Counted from the stretch's first letter, positions 33,701 to 45,682 are shown. The stretch: 58,485 bases of DNA from Symsagittifera roscoffensis (GCF_963678635.1 NW_026971619.1:1-58485); one strand, 5' to 3'. Program-made: numbers and translations. Notes: generated from the sequence alone by a model not told the origin.

Positions 33701-35678
33701 ATCCGTTGGGACTTGTATGGAAAACAAGCCAGATATCCCGATGCACATCAAAATTTCGTAGCTCGACAACTTTAGCCACTTGCAATTTCAAATTTTCAAA
33801 TGCCGATTGGAATTCGGTTGTCCATATAAATTCAATTTTTCGACTGATTAGGGGACGTAATGGGGCGGATGTTTTAGCCAACGATGGTAGATATTTATGT
33901 AAACTATGGATTGAACCCATAAAAGACTTTAGCTGCGACAACGTCCGCGGAGGTTTTAGAGTTTTTTTGGTTCGGTTTTCCGCACCAACAGTGTAATTCC
34001 CGCTGGTGTTATTTTGAGCCCAAGCCACTCGCAATTCTTTTGCGCGAAACTTCATTTTGTTAATTTTAGCGACATATTCTCCTGATCTAGTTTGCGCAAA
34101 ATCTTCTCAACCGTGGAGATATGGTCAATTTCCGAACCTTTTGTGACTAATAGAATGTCATCGACAAACGCGTGAGCCTGGGGAAACTCCGAAAGAATAC
34201 TACCCATTGTCCGTTGAAATTCCGCCGGAATCGTTGTAAGGCCGTAAAAACCGGTTTTTAAAACGGTAAGTACCGGTCAATTTTCCCCCGATAAGTGAAA
34301 AATTACACTGAACGCTTGTATTGGCGCTTAGAGGAAGTTGCCCATACGTGTACGTCAAATCTATTGTCGAGAGGAAAATCTCCCCCGGTTTTCGTTCACT
34401 TATAGTTTTCGAGACAGTGTCCATTAATTGTTCAATATTTGGCATTTGGTATTTGTTTTTATGGACTGGTTTGTTCAGTTCCCTAGATTCCAATGCTAAT
34501 TTAATTGACCCATCTTTCTTCACTCTAATAACAATTGGCGAAACGAAAAATTTAACTGAAAATTCGTTCAATTTTTCAATATGACCCTGTTCCAGCAATT
34601 TTGAAATCCCCTTTTTTTGTAGAGTGATCGGAACCCGTCGTCTTTTTTGTTGCACCGGGTTTAATTTTTCCAAAAATTTGTCCTGTACTTTATAGTTCCT
34701 AATTTTCCCTACTCTGTTAAAAAAGTTTGCAATTTGTTTACTGAAATATTCCTGCCACGGGCTTAATCGTGTTTCCAGGTCGTCAGTCGCGTCTCGGTCA
34801 ATCGTAATCACCGTGACTTTAGGTTGTTGTTGAATTAGCTTCAGTCCCAGCTTGTCCATTAAGTCTCGTCCAATTATTGATGGTCTGTTTCCTCCTATCA
34901 CTCGTATCCTTGCAGTGGTGTTCCATCCAGTTGACTCCAGCTGTACTTTTATCGCTCCAAGTTTTTCTGTGTGTTATTACCATAATTGCGTTACTCCGTG
35001 TGTTCTGGTGTTAAACTTTCCAACTTGACGTTTTGTGCACCCCGGGTGCTTCTTAGTTCGCCCACCTTAAAATTTGAGATTGGAGATCCACTGTCTATCC
35101 ACACTCGCGTAGCCCTTCTGTTAATTTTCACTGACAAAGGAGCTCCCGCCACCTTGAGCTCTGTAGCCTTCCTGGATCGGATTGCCATCAATACATAGTC
35201 GCCCGAATTGTCGGCAACCCAAGAACGCGAATGGGCTGGCTCCTTCGTTTGATCTACCCAGCCAACCGAACTTCCGTGTTCCATTGAATTATCCTCGGCT
35301 GCGTCGGTGTATTCCACAAGTTCTCCGTCTTGTTCCTGCATCATGTGTACTCCCCTCTTCCCCTGCTAGATGTATGCTTGCTTCTGCACGTTCTTTCATA
35401 ATGTCCAAATTTCACGCAATGGTTGCACGTAACATTCTTCGCTGGGCATTTACTCATGTGACCCGGAGTAAACCCCGGTTGGTCGCAATTGTAGGATTTC
35501 TTACTCGTTTGATTAACTCTTCCTCCTCTAGCAAATCCGCGTTCAGTATACGGTCCTCTTCCCAGTTGACGTGAATTTCTAGATCCCCTCGGATATTTCC
35601 GACCGGTTCCTGCTTGATCTGGATGCCACCTCCCTAGTTACATCTCGTTCAAAAGTTACATCCCGAAAGAGACTCGAG
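30766..35678 (-). pseudogene. Ty3/Gypsy internal domain, copy 4 (broken pol)
   Basis: Right to left: nucleocapsid near 35345-35574; protease DSGSPISNF (34991-35344); linker and RT (34200-34901), with the frameshift T-run at 34255-34259; RT connection and start of RNase H (33627-34055); RNase H (33314-33547) with a ~75-bp deletion relative to copy 1; integrase zinc domain (32363-32891); integrase core (31888-32313) with His at 32230-32232; basic tail (30976-31879, frameshifted near 31390). It is nearly identical to copy 5, offset by about 7167 bp. Capsid gag is absent. Confidence 0.85.
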
Positions 35679-37934
35679 TCGCAATATAGCTAATTTGGGT
35701 CGCGCAAAGTCGCAACATAGTTCGCGTAAAGTCGCAAAGGTCAAGTAATGGAATCGTTGTCAGATTTTTTTGCTTGCATAACCGTTATACATATGCAGAT
35801 CGCAAAAAAATCAAGTATATATGTCTTTTTAATCACTATAAGTTAGCTAGATCAACATATTTGCTGATCACATACAGGACCGCCACGAGAAGGCCTACAA
35901 ATGGTCTCAAGGTAAAATATAAGCAATCATTTTAGGGCAACAACAAAAACTGAAAGCTAGAAACCATTAAAATCAAGCTGAATTGAATCAGGTGAAGTTA
36001 ATAATAGGAAAAAATTTAACTAAATGAAAGAAACTTACCATGAAGCTAAAATTAGAAATAAATTTTGGTGAAAACTTTTGCTGGCAAAAGCCTATTTTAT
36101 ATGCAAACTGCTAAATAACCCAGTCTGTATGTGTTTTTAAAATGCAGTTAGCTAGACCAACAGATTTGCTGATCATATACAGAAAAACCACGAGAAGGCC
36201 TACACATGGTCCCAGAGTTATTTAAAAGCATTTTTTTAGTTATTGGGGCAGCAACAAAATCATCATGTCATAAAGTAATGAAAGTTTGCATGGTGAACAA
36301 CTTAACTATCGTGAACACATTGTTTCTTTGCTTGCATCGTAAAATAACGCATTCAGCCATAGCTACAATAGGAAAACTGAGAAAATGAAAATTTTGAAAT
36401 GCAGGAGGGAAAATGGAAAAGAGCCAATCCATAGTCAAGAAAAAAAATCTCAGTGGGTGTTAATGTAGATTTAGCAAGGCTAAAAACGAAACCCTTCATG
36501 CTCTTTTCCACTCCCTAAAAATTGATTTTAATTTTGGTTTTTTTAAATGCCGTTGTAATTAAAGAAACTTTGCATGGTGAACTTACAAAAATTGAGAACT
36601 GATTTGTTCTCCATATCTTAAATCGTAACTTCTCGCTTCTAGCCATAATAGTATTCAAAAAAACTATGAAACTTGAGGTTTTGTGTGTGTGAGGGGAGGG
36701 GTTGTTGTAGTTGTGTTTGTGAAAGTGGAGGAGCGGAGTGCTGATAAAATCCCAAATTTGTTCTCTCATCCAGTTTTATGCCCTAGTTGCTTGATTTTTT
36801 TGGCTTTTTCCATTTTTCTCCCAACCAGATAAAAAAACTAAACTTAAATTAGAACAATAAAAGGATTTTTTTCTCTGATTTTTTGTCATGATAACTGAGG
36901 TTGGATTTGAGCTGACAAGGATTAATTGTAGAAATTATGCTGTGTTGAAAACAATTCTGTTGATTGAATCAACCACTGTGATCCTTTTTTAAACCATTTT
37001 GCTACAGTTATACTTTCAAAGTCGTTGAATTTAAATACAAAAGTAACCCGTGATCATTTTTGGCCATATCATGGGGTTTCTAAAGTGAAAAACCCACTAC
37101 TTCACACTCATTACAACAACCCGCTTGGTACCTACATTCAAACATGCATGCATGTAAAAGGTAAATGTTTTGATGTTTCCATTCTATTCTATTTAAAAAA
37201 ATTATGAATAAATCAATCAGAGAATTGAAGTGCAGTCGCAGCTTTGATGTGTTCTCTCTGCTGAAAGGAATTTTTTTCAATCTTCATTTAATCATAAGGA
37301 TCATGTTAACTATTCCCCGAATGCTTACGAGCCAGCTACATTTTTAGATACTCATCAGAATATTTTTTCCAACTTGTTCCATCAAAATTTATGGATTGTG
37401 TTATTTTCGTTCTTTATTTTGTCATATACGCTTTATTATAGATGCTTTGGCGAATTTCAGCATATGACTGTACTTAAAGATCCCGTAACTCGTCTGCGAC
37501 AAAAACCATTCTCAAGGAAAGTCAAGATAAAATATTCTTGTTTCTCCGTGGATACTGAAAATTTTAGCGAGTTTGTTGTTTGAATTCTAAGTTTTTTTTG
37601 AAGTAAACAAACGCTTCAGGCTAAGTTGCTACAGATATGAAATGAAGACTCTTTAGAGATTAAAAAAACTTATTTGATTCTTAAATAACGTAAAAACTCC
37701 TTGCTGCAACAGTAAATTCTGAATTATATTGAATATCTTATCTAACATAATCTTGCAAAGTATAATAAAAGAGCGAGCACTAGAGGTCACACCGAAGGTG
37801 ACATAGACGCGGTTGGCTGGTACCTGCAGGTATTTAACTAAATTATCTGTACATAAAGAGACAGCTGATTGACGTTTGAACTAGTTTACTAAAGGATGAC
37901 GATTTGAAACGGATTGAATTAGCACTAAATGACA
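35679..37934 (-). repeat. LTR-C of the Ty3/Gypsy array
   Basis: 2256 bp between copies 4 and 5, serving both as 5' LTR of copy 4 and 3' LTR of copy 5. It starts at TCGCAATATAGC beside the nucleocapsid tail and ends GCACTAAATGACA before the PPT. It contains the GTCAC-loop-GTGAC hairpin (37786-37802) and a TATTATA-like stretch on the minus strand near 37760-37770 that could serve as a promoter. Confidence 0.82.
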
Positions 37935-38141
37935 TTTCCGCTCCGATAAAAAAATTGAAAAACTGTAAAACTGAATGAATGAGCTTGTGCATTTGTAAAA
38001 TAGGTTGATGGTGGTTTTAAAGTACTCAAGAAAAAGACAAAATTGACTATTGCTGCATCTAGAATTTGAAAAACATAAATACCGCCGAAAGCGTTGAACA
38101 ATTGAGTTTTTGGAAGACCCTTTGACAGAGCAACCAGGACT

Positions 38142-39425
38142 CTAGAAAGTTGAAACAAAAATTAAGTTTTCGATTATTCTCGATCCGTCTTCATTTTTCT
38201 TCCCTACATTTGATTTTTTCGTGATGTTGTCTATCATGACCGCCCATTTGTGTGACCGCAGTTCGCTTCCACCCGCTCTTCCGAGATGTAGTTTTTCGCC
38301 GCTATCGTTCGAGTCCAGGCTGCCATCGGACGCCAGTCGCTGTCTTCTGTCTCGTTTCTTCGTCGCCGTCTTGGTATCGTCCTCCTTCGTTTGCCCCCGT
38401 TTCGCCATAATCTTTTCGCTCTCCGCCACTGCGTTATCCTTCGGCTCCGACTCCACTAGATCCGTTGGAATTTGTAAGGTTGTAAGTCCGTTTGCGTTGT
38501 TGACTGTTCCACCGGTACTGATTGTTCCACCGGTTCGTGTGGCTCCGCTTTTCAACTCGCAAACTTTTTGGAATAGGCGGCTTGCGGCCGATTTTTTCAG
38601 GGTTCTTGTCGTGGATTTCACTGTGTCCGTTTTTGTTTTCTTTATCGCTAGCTCCTTTTGCTTAATGGCTTTCAGTGTAGGCGTCTGAGGAAAACTTGCA
38701 GGGACCTTTTTGGCTGGTTTCCTGGACACTGTTATTGCAGATTTCCTAAGAAGAACGCCATTATTTAGGATAATTTTGTGATTGCATGTTGATTTCACTT
38801 TTGAACTTATTTTCCTATAACTTTGGAGATTCCGATCTCCCGTGCGCTGGTACAATTGGCCTGACGGGCCTGGTGTTAGATCCGCTCTGTCTGGTTTATG
38901 AATTCGAGGTTCGTCCTGTTGATCCAATTGTTGTTCTTCGGTCAGTTTCCTAGGGTGGCTTCTACTCTTGATGTCATAGACCAGATCCAAACGAACACCC
39001 CAATTTGTATCTGCCTGGTGTCGAAGGTCCTGCACCATTGGATCGACTAAACATGAAGATTTTTCTCTTAGTACTTTCGACCAGTTCAAAAGCTGAAGAG
39101 AAGGTTTTTTCGTGAGATTTCTTAAGACAGTATTTGCTTCCCTCCCATGGTGAGCTTCTAATGTTGTTAGTTTAGCAGTGGCATTAACCGAAAGTGCTCG
39201 TTCCAACATATTTCCCAGTGCCTCCGGATTTTCCTCCTTCGCGTACGTGAGAATCTTATTTTTCAAGCTTCCTATCGTTCTCTCCACACATTCCGTAGCG
39301 CGATGGTCGTTTACAGTCGACTTTACAATTTCAATTCCCTCCGTGTTACGAAATCGTATAACATCATTAGACATGAAATTTGTTCCCTGATGTATATGAA
39401 TCCTTTGGGGCACACCGTGGGTCAC
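38142..39425 (-). CDS. Integrase core and C-terminal tail of copy 5 (427 codons, open)
   Basis: This is the longest open stretch in the array. It begins in the integrase catalytic core (RIHIHQGTNFMSND), passes the glutamate motif (ATECVERTIGSLKNKIL), and continues into a long Lys/Arg-rich tail with SRSHPRKLTEEQQLDQ and KKTKTDTVKS, ending about 210 bp before the LTR. In active Ty3/Gypsy integrases the second catalytic Asp lies in a HTDxGxNF-type motif; here that position is His. The frame is a fragment of a polyprotein without its own start context. Confidence 0.8.
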   Translation of the reverse strand: MTHGVPQRIHIHQGTNFMSNDVIRFRNTEGIEIVKSTVNDHRATECVERTIGSLKNKILTYAKEENPEALGNMLERALSVNATAKLTTLEAHHGREANTVLRNLTKKPSLQLLNWSKVLREKSSCLVDPMVQDLRHQADTNWGVRLDLVYDIKSRSHPRKLTEEQQLDQQDEPRIHKPDRADLTPGPSGQLYQRTGDRNLQSYRKISSKVKSTCNHKIILNNGVLLRKSAITVSRKPAKKVPASFPQTPTLKAIKQKELAIKKTKTDTVKSTTRTLKKSAASRLFQKVCELKSGATRTGGTISTGGTVNNANGLTTLQIPTDLVESEPKDNAVAESEKIMAKRGQTKEDDTKTATKKRDRRQRLASDGSLDSNDSGEKLHLGRAGGSELRSHKWAVMIDNITKKSNVGKKNEDGSRIIENLIFVSTF

Positions 39426-39523
39426 AATATAAGTTTTTAAAGCTTAAGGTTTTTGTCAGATTTATTATTCGCACAGACCATAGCCGACGGCCAACGGGAG
39501 AACCGATCCACTGCTACAATGAC

Positions 39524-39889
39524 TTATTTTTCAAAAAACTCATTTAGATAATTATTGGGACTCCAAAAATCAATTTGCACCGCTTCCTTAGGTTCCTTAG
39601 GTTCTATAATTTGTCCCATATCCTGATTTGATATTAATTTTTTGAGGTTCTTACCCGACTCTGTACACTCTGTACAATTCTCGACCATAGAAGCTATGGA
39701 ACGGTATATATAGGGGTACCAAATGTCCTTGGCGGCCTGGAACCTATTTGATTTGCCATGATGGTAGTAATGAATTCGATTGTTAATAGCTGTGGTAAGA
39801 GAGTTTGGAATTACAAGTTTGTCGTCCATCCATACAACATTCTCACGTACATACATAATGTTTTTGAATTGTGCATAATAACGATTCAT
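39524..39889 (-). CDS. Integrase zinc-binding domain fragment of copy 5
   Basis: The 121-codon frame contains an HHCC site (IHYYHHG followed by ENCTECTESG) and then the start of the catalytic core (VQIDFWSP, the first catalytic Asp). It is separated from the core frame to its left by a frameshift near 39430-39520. The same fragment occurs in copy 4 at 32363-32728. Confidence 0.75.
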   Translation of the reverse strand: MNRYYAQFKNIMYVRENVVWMDDKLVIPNSLTTAINNRIHYYHHGKSNRFQAAKDIWYPYIYRSIASMVENCTECTESGKNLKKLISNQDMGQIIEPKEPKEAVQIDFWSPNNYLNEFFEK

Positions 39890-42845
39890 TGCATAAGTCC
39901 GGGTCCTGAATGTTCGGGTATTTTTCTTGGATCATCTCTCGTATAGCACTAAGTTGTGGCTCGGTTTGGTGATTAGATTCAATGAATTGTAAATTAAAAA
40001 GTTCCGGTAACGAAGTAAGTTTACTAACTATTTTTGTATCCCCGCGGTACAATGGACCTTTTTAAGTTATTAGGGTCAACCGGTGGAATAGTTTCACCGG
40101 CGAAAGTCGAAGGTAAGGAAAGGACTGTAGTTGATTTTATCGATCTAGATTGTGTAATTACTGCTTCTAAATTTGCTGTTGTCGATCCGGGTACTTGTTC
40201 TGTTTCATCGCTACTCCTGTGTAAGCTAGGATATCGCTTTGAAAAACGTTCTAATTCACGTAAACTTCTAAGCATGGTTTTTTCAATGTTGTGATTTGAA
40301 CTTTTACAACTTGATTTCAAATTGATTATAGCCCCAACTAACTTTTCATCCAATTTAGATGACAGTCGGAGTATTCCACGTGTTCGTTTCCTGTTGGTTA
40401 ATTCATTCTCGCATTACACGATGCCCTCTGCTGGCAATTTATATGACGGAATTTTGCATAACGCATGCGGTTTAATTAATTGCTTTTGATTTGCAATGAA
40501 TACCGGTCCCACGGCGGAATTCTTTCGATCATATCCCAAGGCGGTACGTATTTGGAAAACGAGATAATTTTTGCCCTCGGCTTGTGTTCTACTTCGAAAT
40601 CAATGGGAATCAAAAGATCTAACCATATTGCAAGCCGGCTGATCATTGTCTTAGTTTTCTTATTGTTTCCGTTTAAAAGAGAGAGCAACGCTTTATGATC
40701 GGTAATCACACAAAATTTCGAAAATAATCTGCCCCCCCAGCCACCGCTAACATTTCAAGTTTGTTTGTCGAATATTTCTTTTCAGCCTTATTTAAGAACC
40801 TTGAAGCAAACAAAACGTTTCCAGCCTTCGGGACGTAATTGCTTCAAAACCGCTCCCAATCCGTTGTGACTTGCATGGAAAACAAGCCAGATATCCCGAT
40901 GCACATCAAAATTTCGTAGCTCGACAACTTTAGCCACTTGCAGTTTCAAATTTTCAAATGCCGATTGGCATTCGGTTGTCCATATAAATTCATTTTTCCG
41001 ACTGACTAGGGGACGTAATGGGGCGGATGTTTTAGCCAACGATGGTAGATGTTTATGTAAACTATGGATTGAACCCATAAAAGACTTTAGCTGCGACAAC
41101 GTCCGCGGAGGTTTTAGAGTTTTTTTTGGTTCGGTTTTCCGCACCAATGGTGTAGTTCCCGCTGGTGTTACTTTGAGCCCAAGCCACTCGCAATTCTTTT
41201 GCGCGAAAGTTCATTTTGTTAATTTTAGCGACATATTCTCCTGATCTAGTTTGCGCAAAATCTTCTCAACCGTGGAGATATGCTCGATTTCCGAACCTTT
41301 TGTGACTACTAGAATGTCATCGATGAACGCGTGAGCCTGGGGAAACTCCGAAAGAATACTACCCATTGTCCGTTGAAATTCCGCCGTAATCGTTGTAAGG
41401 CCTTAAAAACCGGTTTTTAAAACGGTAAGTACTAGTCAATTTTCCCCCAATAAGTGAAAAATTACACTGAACGCTTGTATTGGCGCTTAGAGGAAGTTGC
41501 CCATACGTGTACGTCAAATCTATTGTCGAGAGGAAAATCTCCCCCGGTTTTCGTTCACTTATAGTTTTTGAGAAAGTGTCCAATAATTGTTCAATATTTG
41601 GCATTTGGTATTTGTTTTTATGGATTTGTTTGTTCAATTCCCTAGATTCCAATGCTAATTTAATTGACCCATCTTTCTTTACTCTAATAACAATTGGCGA
41701 AACGAAAAATTTAACTGAAAATTCGTTCAAATTTTCAATATGAAACTGTTCCAGCAATTTTGAAATCCCCTTATCCACTTTTTTTTGTAGAGTGATCGGA
41801 ATCCGTCGTCCTTTTTGTTGCACCGGGTTTAATTTTCCAAAAAATTGTCCTGTAATTTATAGTTCCTAATTTTTTCTAGTCTGTTAAAAAGGTTTGCAAT
41901 TTGTTTACTGAAATATTCCTGCCACGGGCTTATTCGTGTTTCCAGGTCGTCAGCCGCGTCTCGGTCAATCGTAATCACCGTGACTTTAGGTTGTTGTTGA
42001 ATTAGCTTCAGTCCCAGCTTGTCCATTAAGTCTCGTCCAATTATTGATGGTCTGTTTCCTCCTATCACTCGTATCCTTGCAGTGGTGTTCCATCCAGTTG
42101 ACTCCAGCTGTACTTTTATCGCTCCAAGTTTTTCTGTGTGTTATTACCATAATTGCGTTACTCCGTGTGTTCTGGTGTTAAACTTTCCAACTTGACGTTT
42201 TGTGCACCCCGGGTGCTTCTTAGTTCGCCCACCTTAAAGTTTGAGATTGGAGATCCACTGTCTATCCACACTCGCGTAGCCCTTCCGTTAATTTTCACTG
42301 ACAAAGGAGCTCCCGCCACCTTGAGCTCTGTAGCCTTCCTGGATCGGATTGCCATCAATACATAGTCGCCCGAATTGTCGGCAACCCAAGAACGCGAATG
42401 GGCTGGCTCCTTCGTTTGATCTACCCAGCCAACCGAACTTCCGTGTTCCATTGAATTATCCTCGGCTGCGTCGGTGTATTCCACAAGTTCTCCGTCTTGT
42501 TCCTGCATCATGTGTACTCCCCTCTTCCCCTGCTAGATGTATGCTTGCTTCTGCACGTTCTTTCATAATGTCCAAATTTCACGCAATGGTTGCACGTAAC
42601 ATTCTTCGCTGGGCATTTACTCATGTGACCCGGAGTAAACCCCGGTTGGTCGCAATTGTAGGATTTCTTACTCGTTTGATTAACTCTTCCTCCTCTAGCA
42701 AATCCGCGTCCAGTATACGGTCCTCTTCCCAGTTGACGTGAATTTCTAGATCCCCTCGGATATTTCCGACCGGTTCCTGCTTGATCTGGATGCCACCTCC
42801 CTAGTTACATCTCGTTCAAAAGTTACATCCCGAAAGAGACTCGAG

Positions 42846-45102
42846 TCGCAATATAGCTAATTTGGGTCGCGCAAAGTCGCAACATAGTTCGCGTAAAGTC
42901 GCAAAGGTCAAGTAATGGAATCGTTGTCAGATTTTTTTGCTTGCATAACCGTTATACATATGCAGATCGCAAAAAAATCAAGTATATATGTCTTTTTAAT
43001 CACTATAAGTTAGCTAGATCAACATATTTGCTGATCACATACAGGACCGCCACGAGAAGGCCTACAAATGGTCTCAAGGTAAAATATAAGCAATCATTTT
43101 AGGGCAACAACAAAAACTGAAAGCTAGAAACCATTAAAATCAAGCTGAATTGAATCAGGTGAAGTTAATAATAGGAAAAAATTTAACTAAATGAAAGAAA
43201 CTTACCATGAAGCTAAAATTAGAAATAAATTTTGGTGAAAACTTTTGCTGGCAAAAGCCTATTTTATATGCAAACTGCTAAATAACCCAGTCTATATGTG
43301 TTTTTAAAATGCAGTTAGCTAGACCAACAGATTTGCTGATCATATACAGAAAAACCACGAGAAGGCCTACACATGGTCCCAGAGTTATTTAAAAGCATTT
43401 TTTTAGTTATTGGGGCAGCAACAAAATCATCATGTCATAAAGTAATGAAAGTTAGCATGGTGAACAACTTAACTATCGTGAACACATTGTTTCTTTGCTT
43501 GCATCGTAAAATAACGCATTCAGCCATAGCTACAATAGGAAAACTGAGAAAATGAAAATTTTGAAATGCAGGAGGGAAAATGGAAAAGAGCCAATCCATA
43601 GTCAAGAAAAAAAATCTCAGTGGGTGTTAATGTAGATTTAGCAAGGCTAAAAACGAAACCCTTCATGCTCTTTTCCACTCCCTAAAAATTGATTTTAATT
43701 TTGGTTTTTTTAAATGCCGTTGTAATTAAAGAAACTTTGCATGGTGAACTTACAAAAATTGAGAACTGATTTGTTCTCCATATCTTAAATCGTAACTTCT
43801 CGCTTCTAGCCCTAATAGTATTCAAAAAAACTATGAAACTTGAGGTTTTGTGTGTGTGAGGGGAGGGGTTGTTGTAGTTGTGTTTGTGAAAGTGGAGGAG
43901 CGGAGTGCTGATAAAATCCCAAATTTGTTCTCTCATCCAGTTTTATGCCCTAGTTGCTTGATTTTTTTTGGCTTTTTCCATTTTTCCCCCAACCAGATAA
44001 AAAAACTAAACTTAAATTAGAACAATAAAATGATTTTTTTCTCTGATTTTTTGTCATGATAACTGAGGTTGGATTTGAGCTGACAAGGATTAATTGTAGA
44101 AATTATGCTGTGTTGAAAACAATTCTGTTGATTGAATCAACCACTGTGATCCTTTTTTAAACCATTTTGCTACAGTTATACTTTCAAAGTCGTTGAATTT
44201 AAATACAAAAGTAACCCGTGATCATTTTTGGCCATATCATGGGGTTTCTAAAGTGAAAAACCCACTACTTCACACTCATTACAACAACCCGCTTGGTACC
44301 TACATTCAAACATGCATGCATGTAAAAGGTAAATGTTTTGATGTTTCCATTCTATTCTATTTAAAAAAAATTATGAATAAATCAATCAGAGAATTGAAGT
44401 GCAGTCGCAGCATTGATGTGTTCTCTCTGCTAAAAGGAATTTTTTTCAATCTTCATTTAATCATAAGGATCATGTTAACTATTCCCCGAATGCTTACGAG
44501 CCAGCTACATTTTTAGATACTCATCAGAATTTTTTTTTTCAATTTGTTCCATCAATTTTTATGGATCGTGTTATTTCCGTTCTTTATTTTGTCATATATG
44601 CTTTATAATAGATGCTTTGACAAAGTTAATCATACGATTGTACTTAATGATCCCACTACTCGTCTGCGACAAAAACCACTCTCAAGGAAAGTCAAGGCTA
44701 TAAGTTAGATAAAGTATTCCTGTTTCTCCTTGAATTTTAGCGAGTTTGTTATTTGAATTTTAAGTTTTTTCTTGAAGTAAAAAGCGCTTCAGGCTAAGTT
44801 GCTAGAGATATGAAATGAAGACTCTTTGGAGATAAAAAAAAGCTTATTTGATTCTTAAATAATGTGAAATTTCCTTGTTGCAACAGTAAATTCCGCGTTC
44901 AATTGAATATGTTGGGTAACTTAGTCTTGCAAAGTATACTAAAAGAATAGGTACTAGAGGTCACACCGAAGGTGACATAGACGCCGTTGGCTGGTACCTG
45001 CAGGTGTTTAATTAGCACCGATAAAGAGACAGATGATTGACATGCGAACTAGTTTACTAAATGATGACGAATTGAAACGGATTGAAATAGCACTATATGA
45101 CA
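42846..45102 (-). repeat. LTR-D, right end of the Ty3/Gypsy array
   Basis: 2257 bp. The left ~1.65 kb is almost identical to LTR-C; from about 44520 to 45102 it diverges clearly (many substitutions and small indels). The 7167-bp duplication that made copies 4 and 5 therefore ends inside this LTR. It carries the conserved hairpin at 44960-44976. Unrelated sequence (ATAAACTAAAC) begins at 45103. Confidence 0.82.
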
Positions 45103-45612
45103 ATAAACTAAACTTGGTTTTTTAAATAACTGTTAGTTGATTTGTAATACCTATATGCTATCCAAACAGCAGCAATGGGAATAACTGCCATAAATTTTGT
45201 GATAATAAGGTCAGACCATTCTGTGCCACAAGCTCATCAACCAGCTTTTTTTTGCAACACAAAATATAGCAATAAAAGGTAAGCCTTTCGCGAAACAGAG
45301 CTTCTCATCAATTGCGATACAAAAAATGTTTACTATGATTGCCAGCAAATGAAAAAAAAACAATATATCAAAAATTGATAAAAAAAATTTATAAAAAAAA
45401 ATATATTTTTTTCGCCAAATACAGTCTTAAAATGGCAAAAACTGACTAAAAACTTCTGTAATAAAGTTACCTGCACCATTAAAAACTTCGCAAGAAGCTT
45501 TCATAATGTTGAAAAGAAACCGACACTTTCTGCGAAAATTAAGCCGACAAAAGTTAGCAGAAACAAAAGAATAAAAATTTCGAAAATATGCAGTTTCCAC
45601 AATAAAATCAGG
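45103..45612. other. AT-rich spacer
   Basis: No ORF, repeat family or RNA gene is seen; there are poly-A and poly-T tracts only. Confidence 0.5.
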
Positions 45613-45682
45613 TTCCTAGTGAAACCGAACATCTAGGTTTTGGCGTCTTAAGCATCGGTGTTACCATTGCACAAAATGCACA
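45613..45682 (-). repeat. tRNA-derived SINE-like segment, copy 1 (tentative)
   Basis: On the minus strand an A-box-like TGCAATGGTAACACC (about 45657-45671) is followed about 30 nt later by a B-box-like TGTTCGGTTTC, then by TAGGAACCTGATTTTATT. That tail closely resembles the one of the segment at 45892-45958. The box matches are degenerate. Confidence 0.35.

Larger units (their letters stand above)
37935..42845 (-). pseudogene. Ty3/Gypsy internal domain, copy 5 (broken pol)
   Basis: Right to left: nucleocapsid near 42512-42741; protease (42158-42511); linker (41829-42068); RT (41359-41823), with the frameshift T-run at 41414-41418 and an additional stop just downstream, where the other copies have Tyr; RT connection (40788-41147); RNase H (40476-40709); integrase zinc domain (39524-40353, split); integrase core plus tail (38142-39425). 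Its integrase carries His at 39390-39392 where Asp is expected. The PPT complement at 37935 is mutated (TTTCCGCTCC). Confidence 0.86.
14561..45102 (-). mobile_element. Tandem array of five defective Ty3/Gypsy internal domains
   Basis: On the minus strand five internal domains follow head to tail, separated by LTR-like repeats: LTR-A 14561-16070, copy 1, LTR remnant, copy 2, LTR remnant, copy 3, LTR-B 28297-30765, copy 4, LTR-C 35679-37934, copy 5, LTR-D 42846-45102. Protein order in each unit is nucleocapsid, protease (DSG), RT (FVDD), RNase H, integrase (HHCC, D-D-E core) and a basic C-terminal tail, which is Ty3/Gypsy order. A PPT (AGAGGGGAAA) abuts the LTR start TGTCATTTAG. No unit has a capsid-type gag or a recognisable PBS, and no flanking target-site duplication was found. 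Copies 4 and 5 repeat at about 7167 bp. Confidence 0.88.

Noticed and set aside
38221-38688. Plus-strand Ser/Phe/Leu-rich frames opposite the integrase tail (also 25166-25540 and 31055-31450)
   Set aside because: They are antisense shadows of the Lys/Arg/Glu-rich integrase tail on the minus strand.
14561-45102. Target-site duplication around the Ty3/Gypsy array
   Set aside because: Left flank (ATGCACAAAA) and right flank (ATAAACTAAA) do not give a convincing 4-6 bp match.
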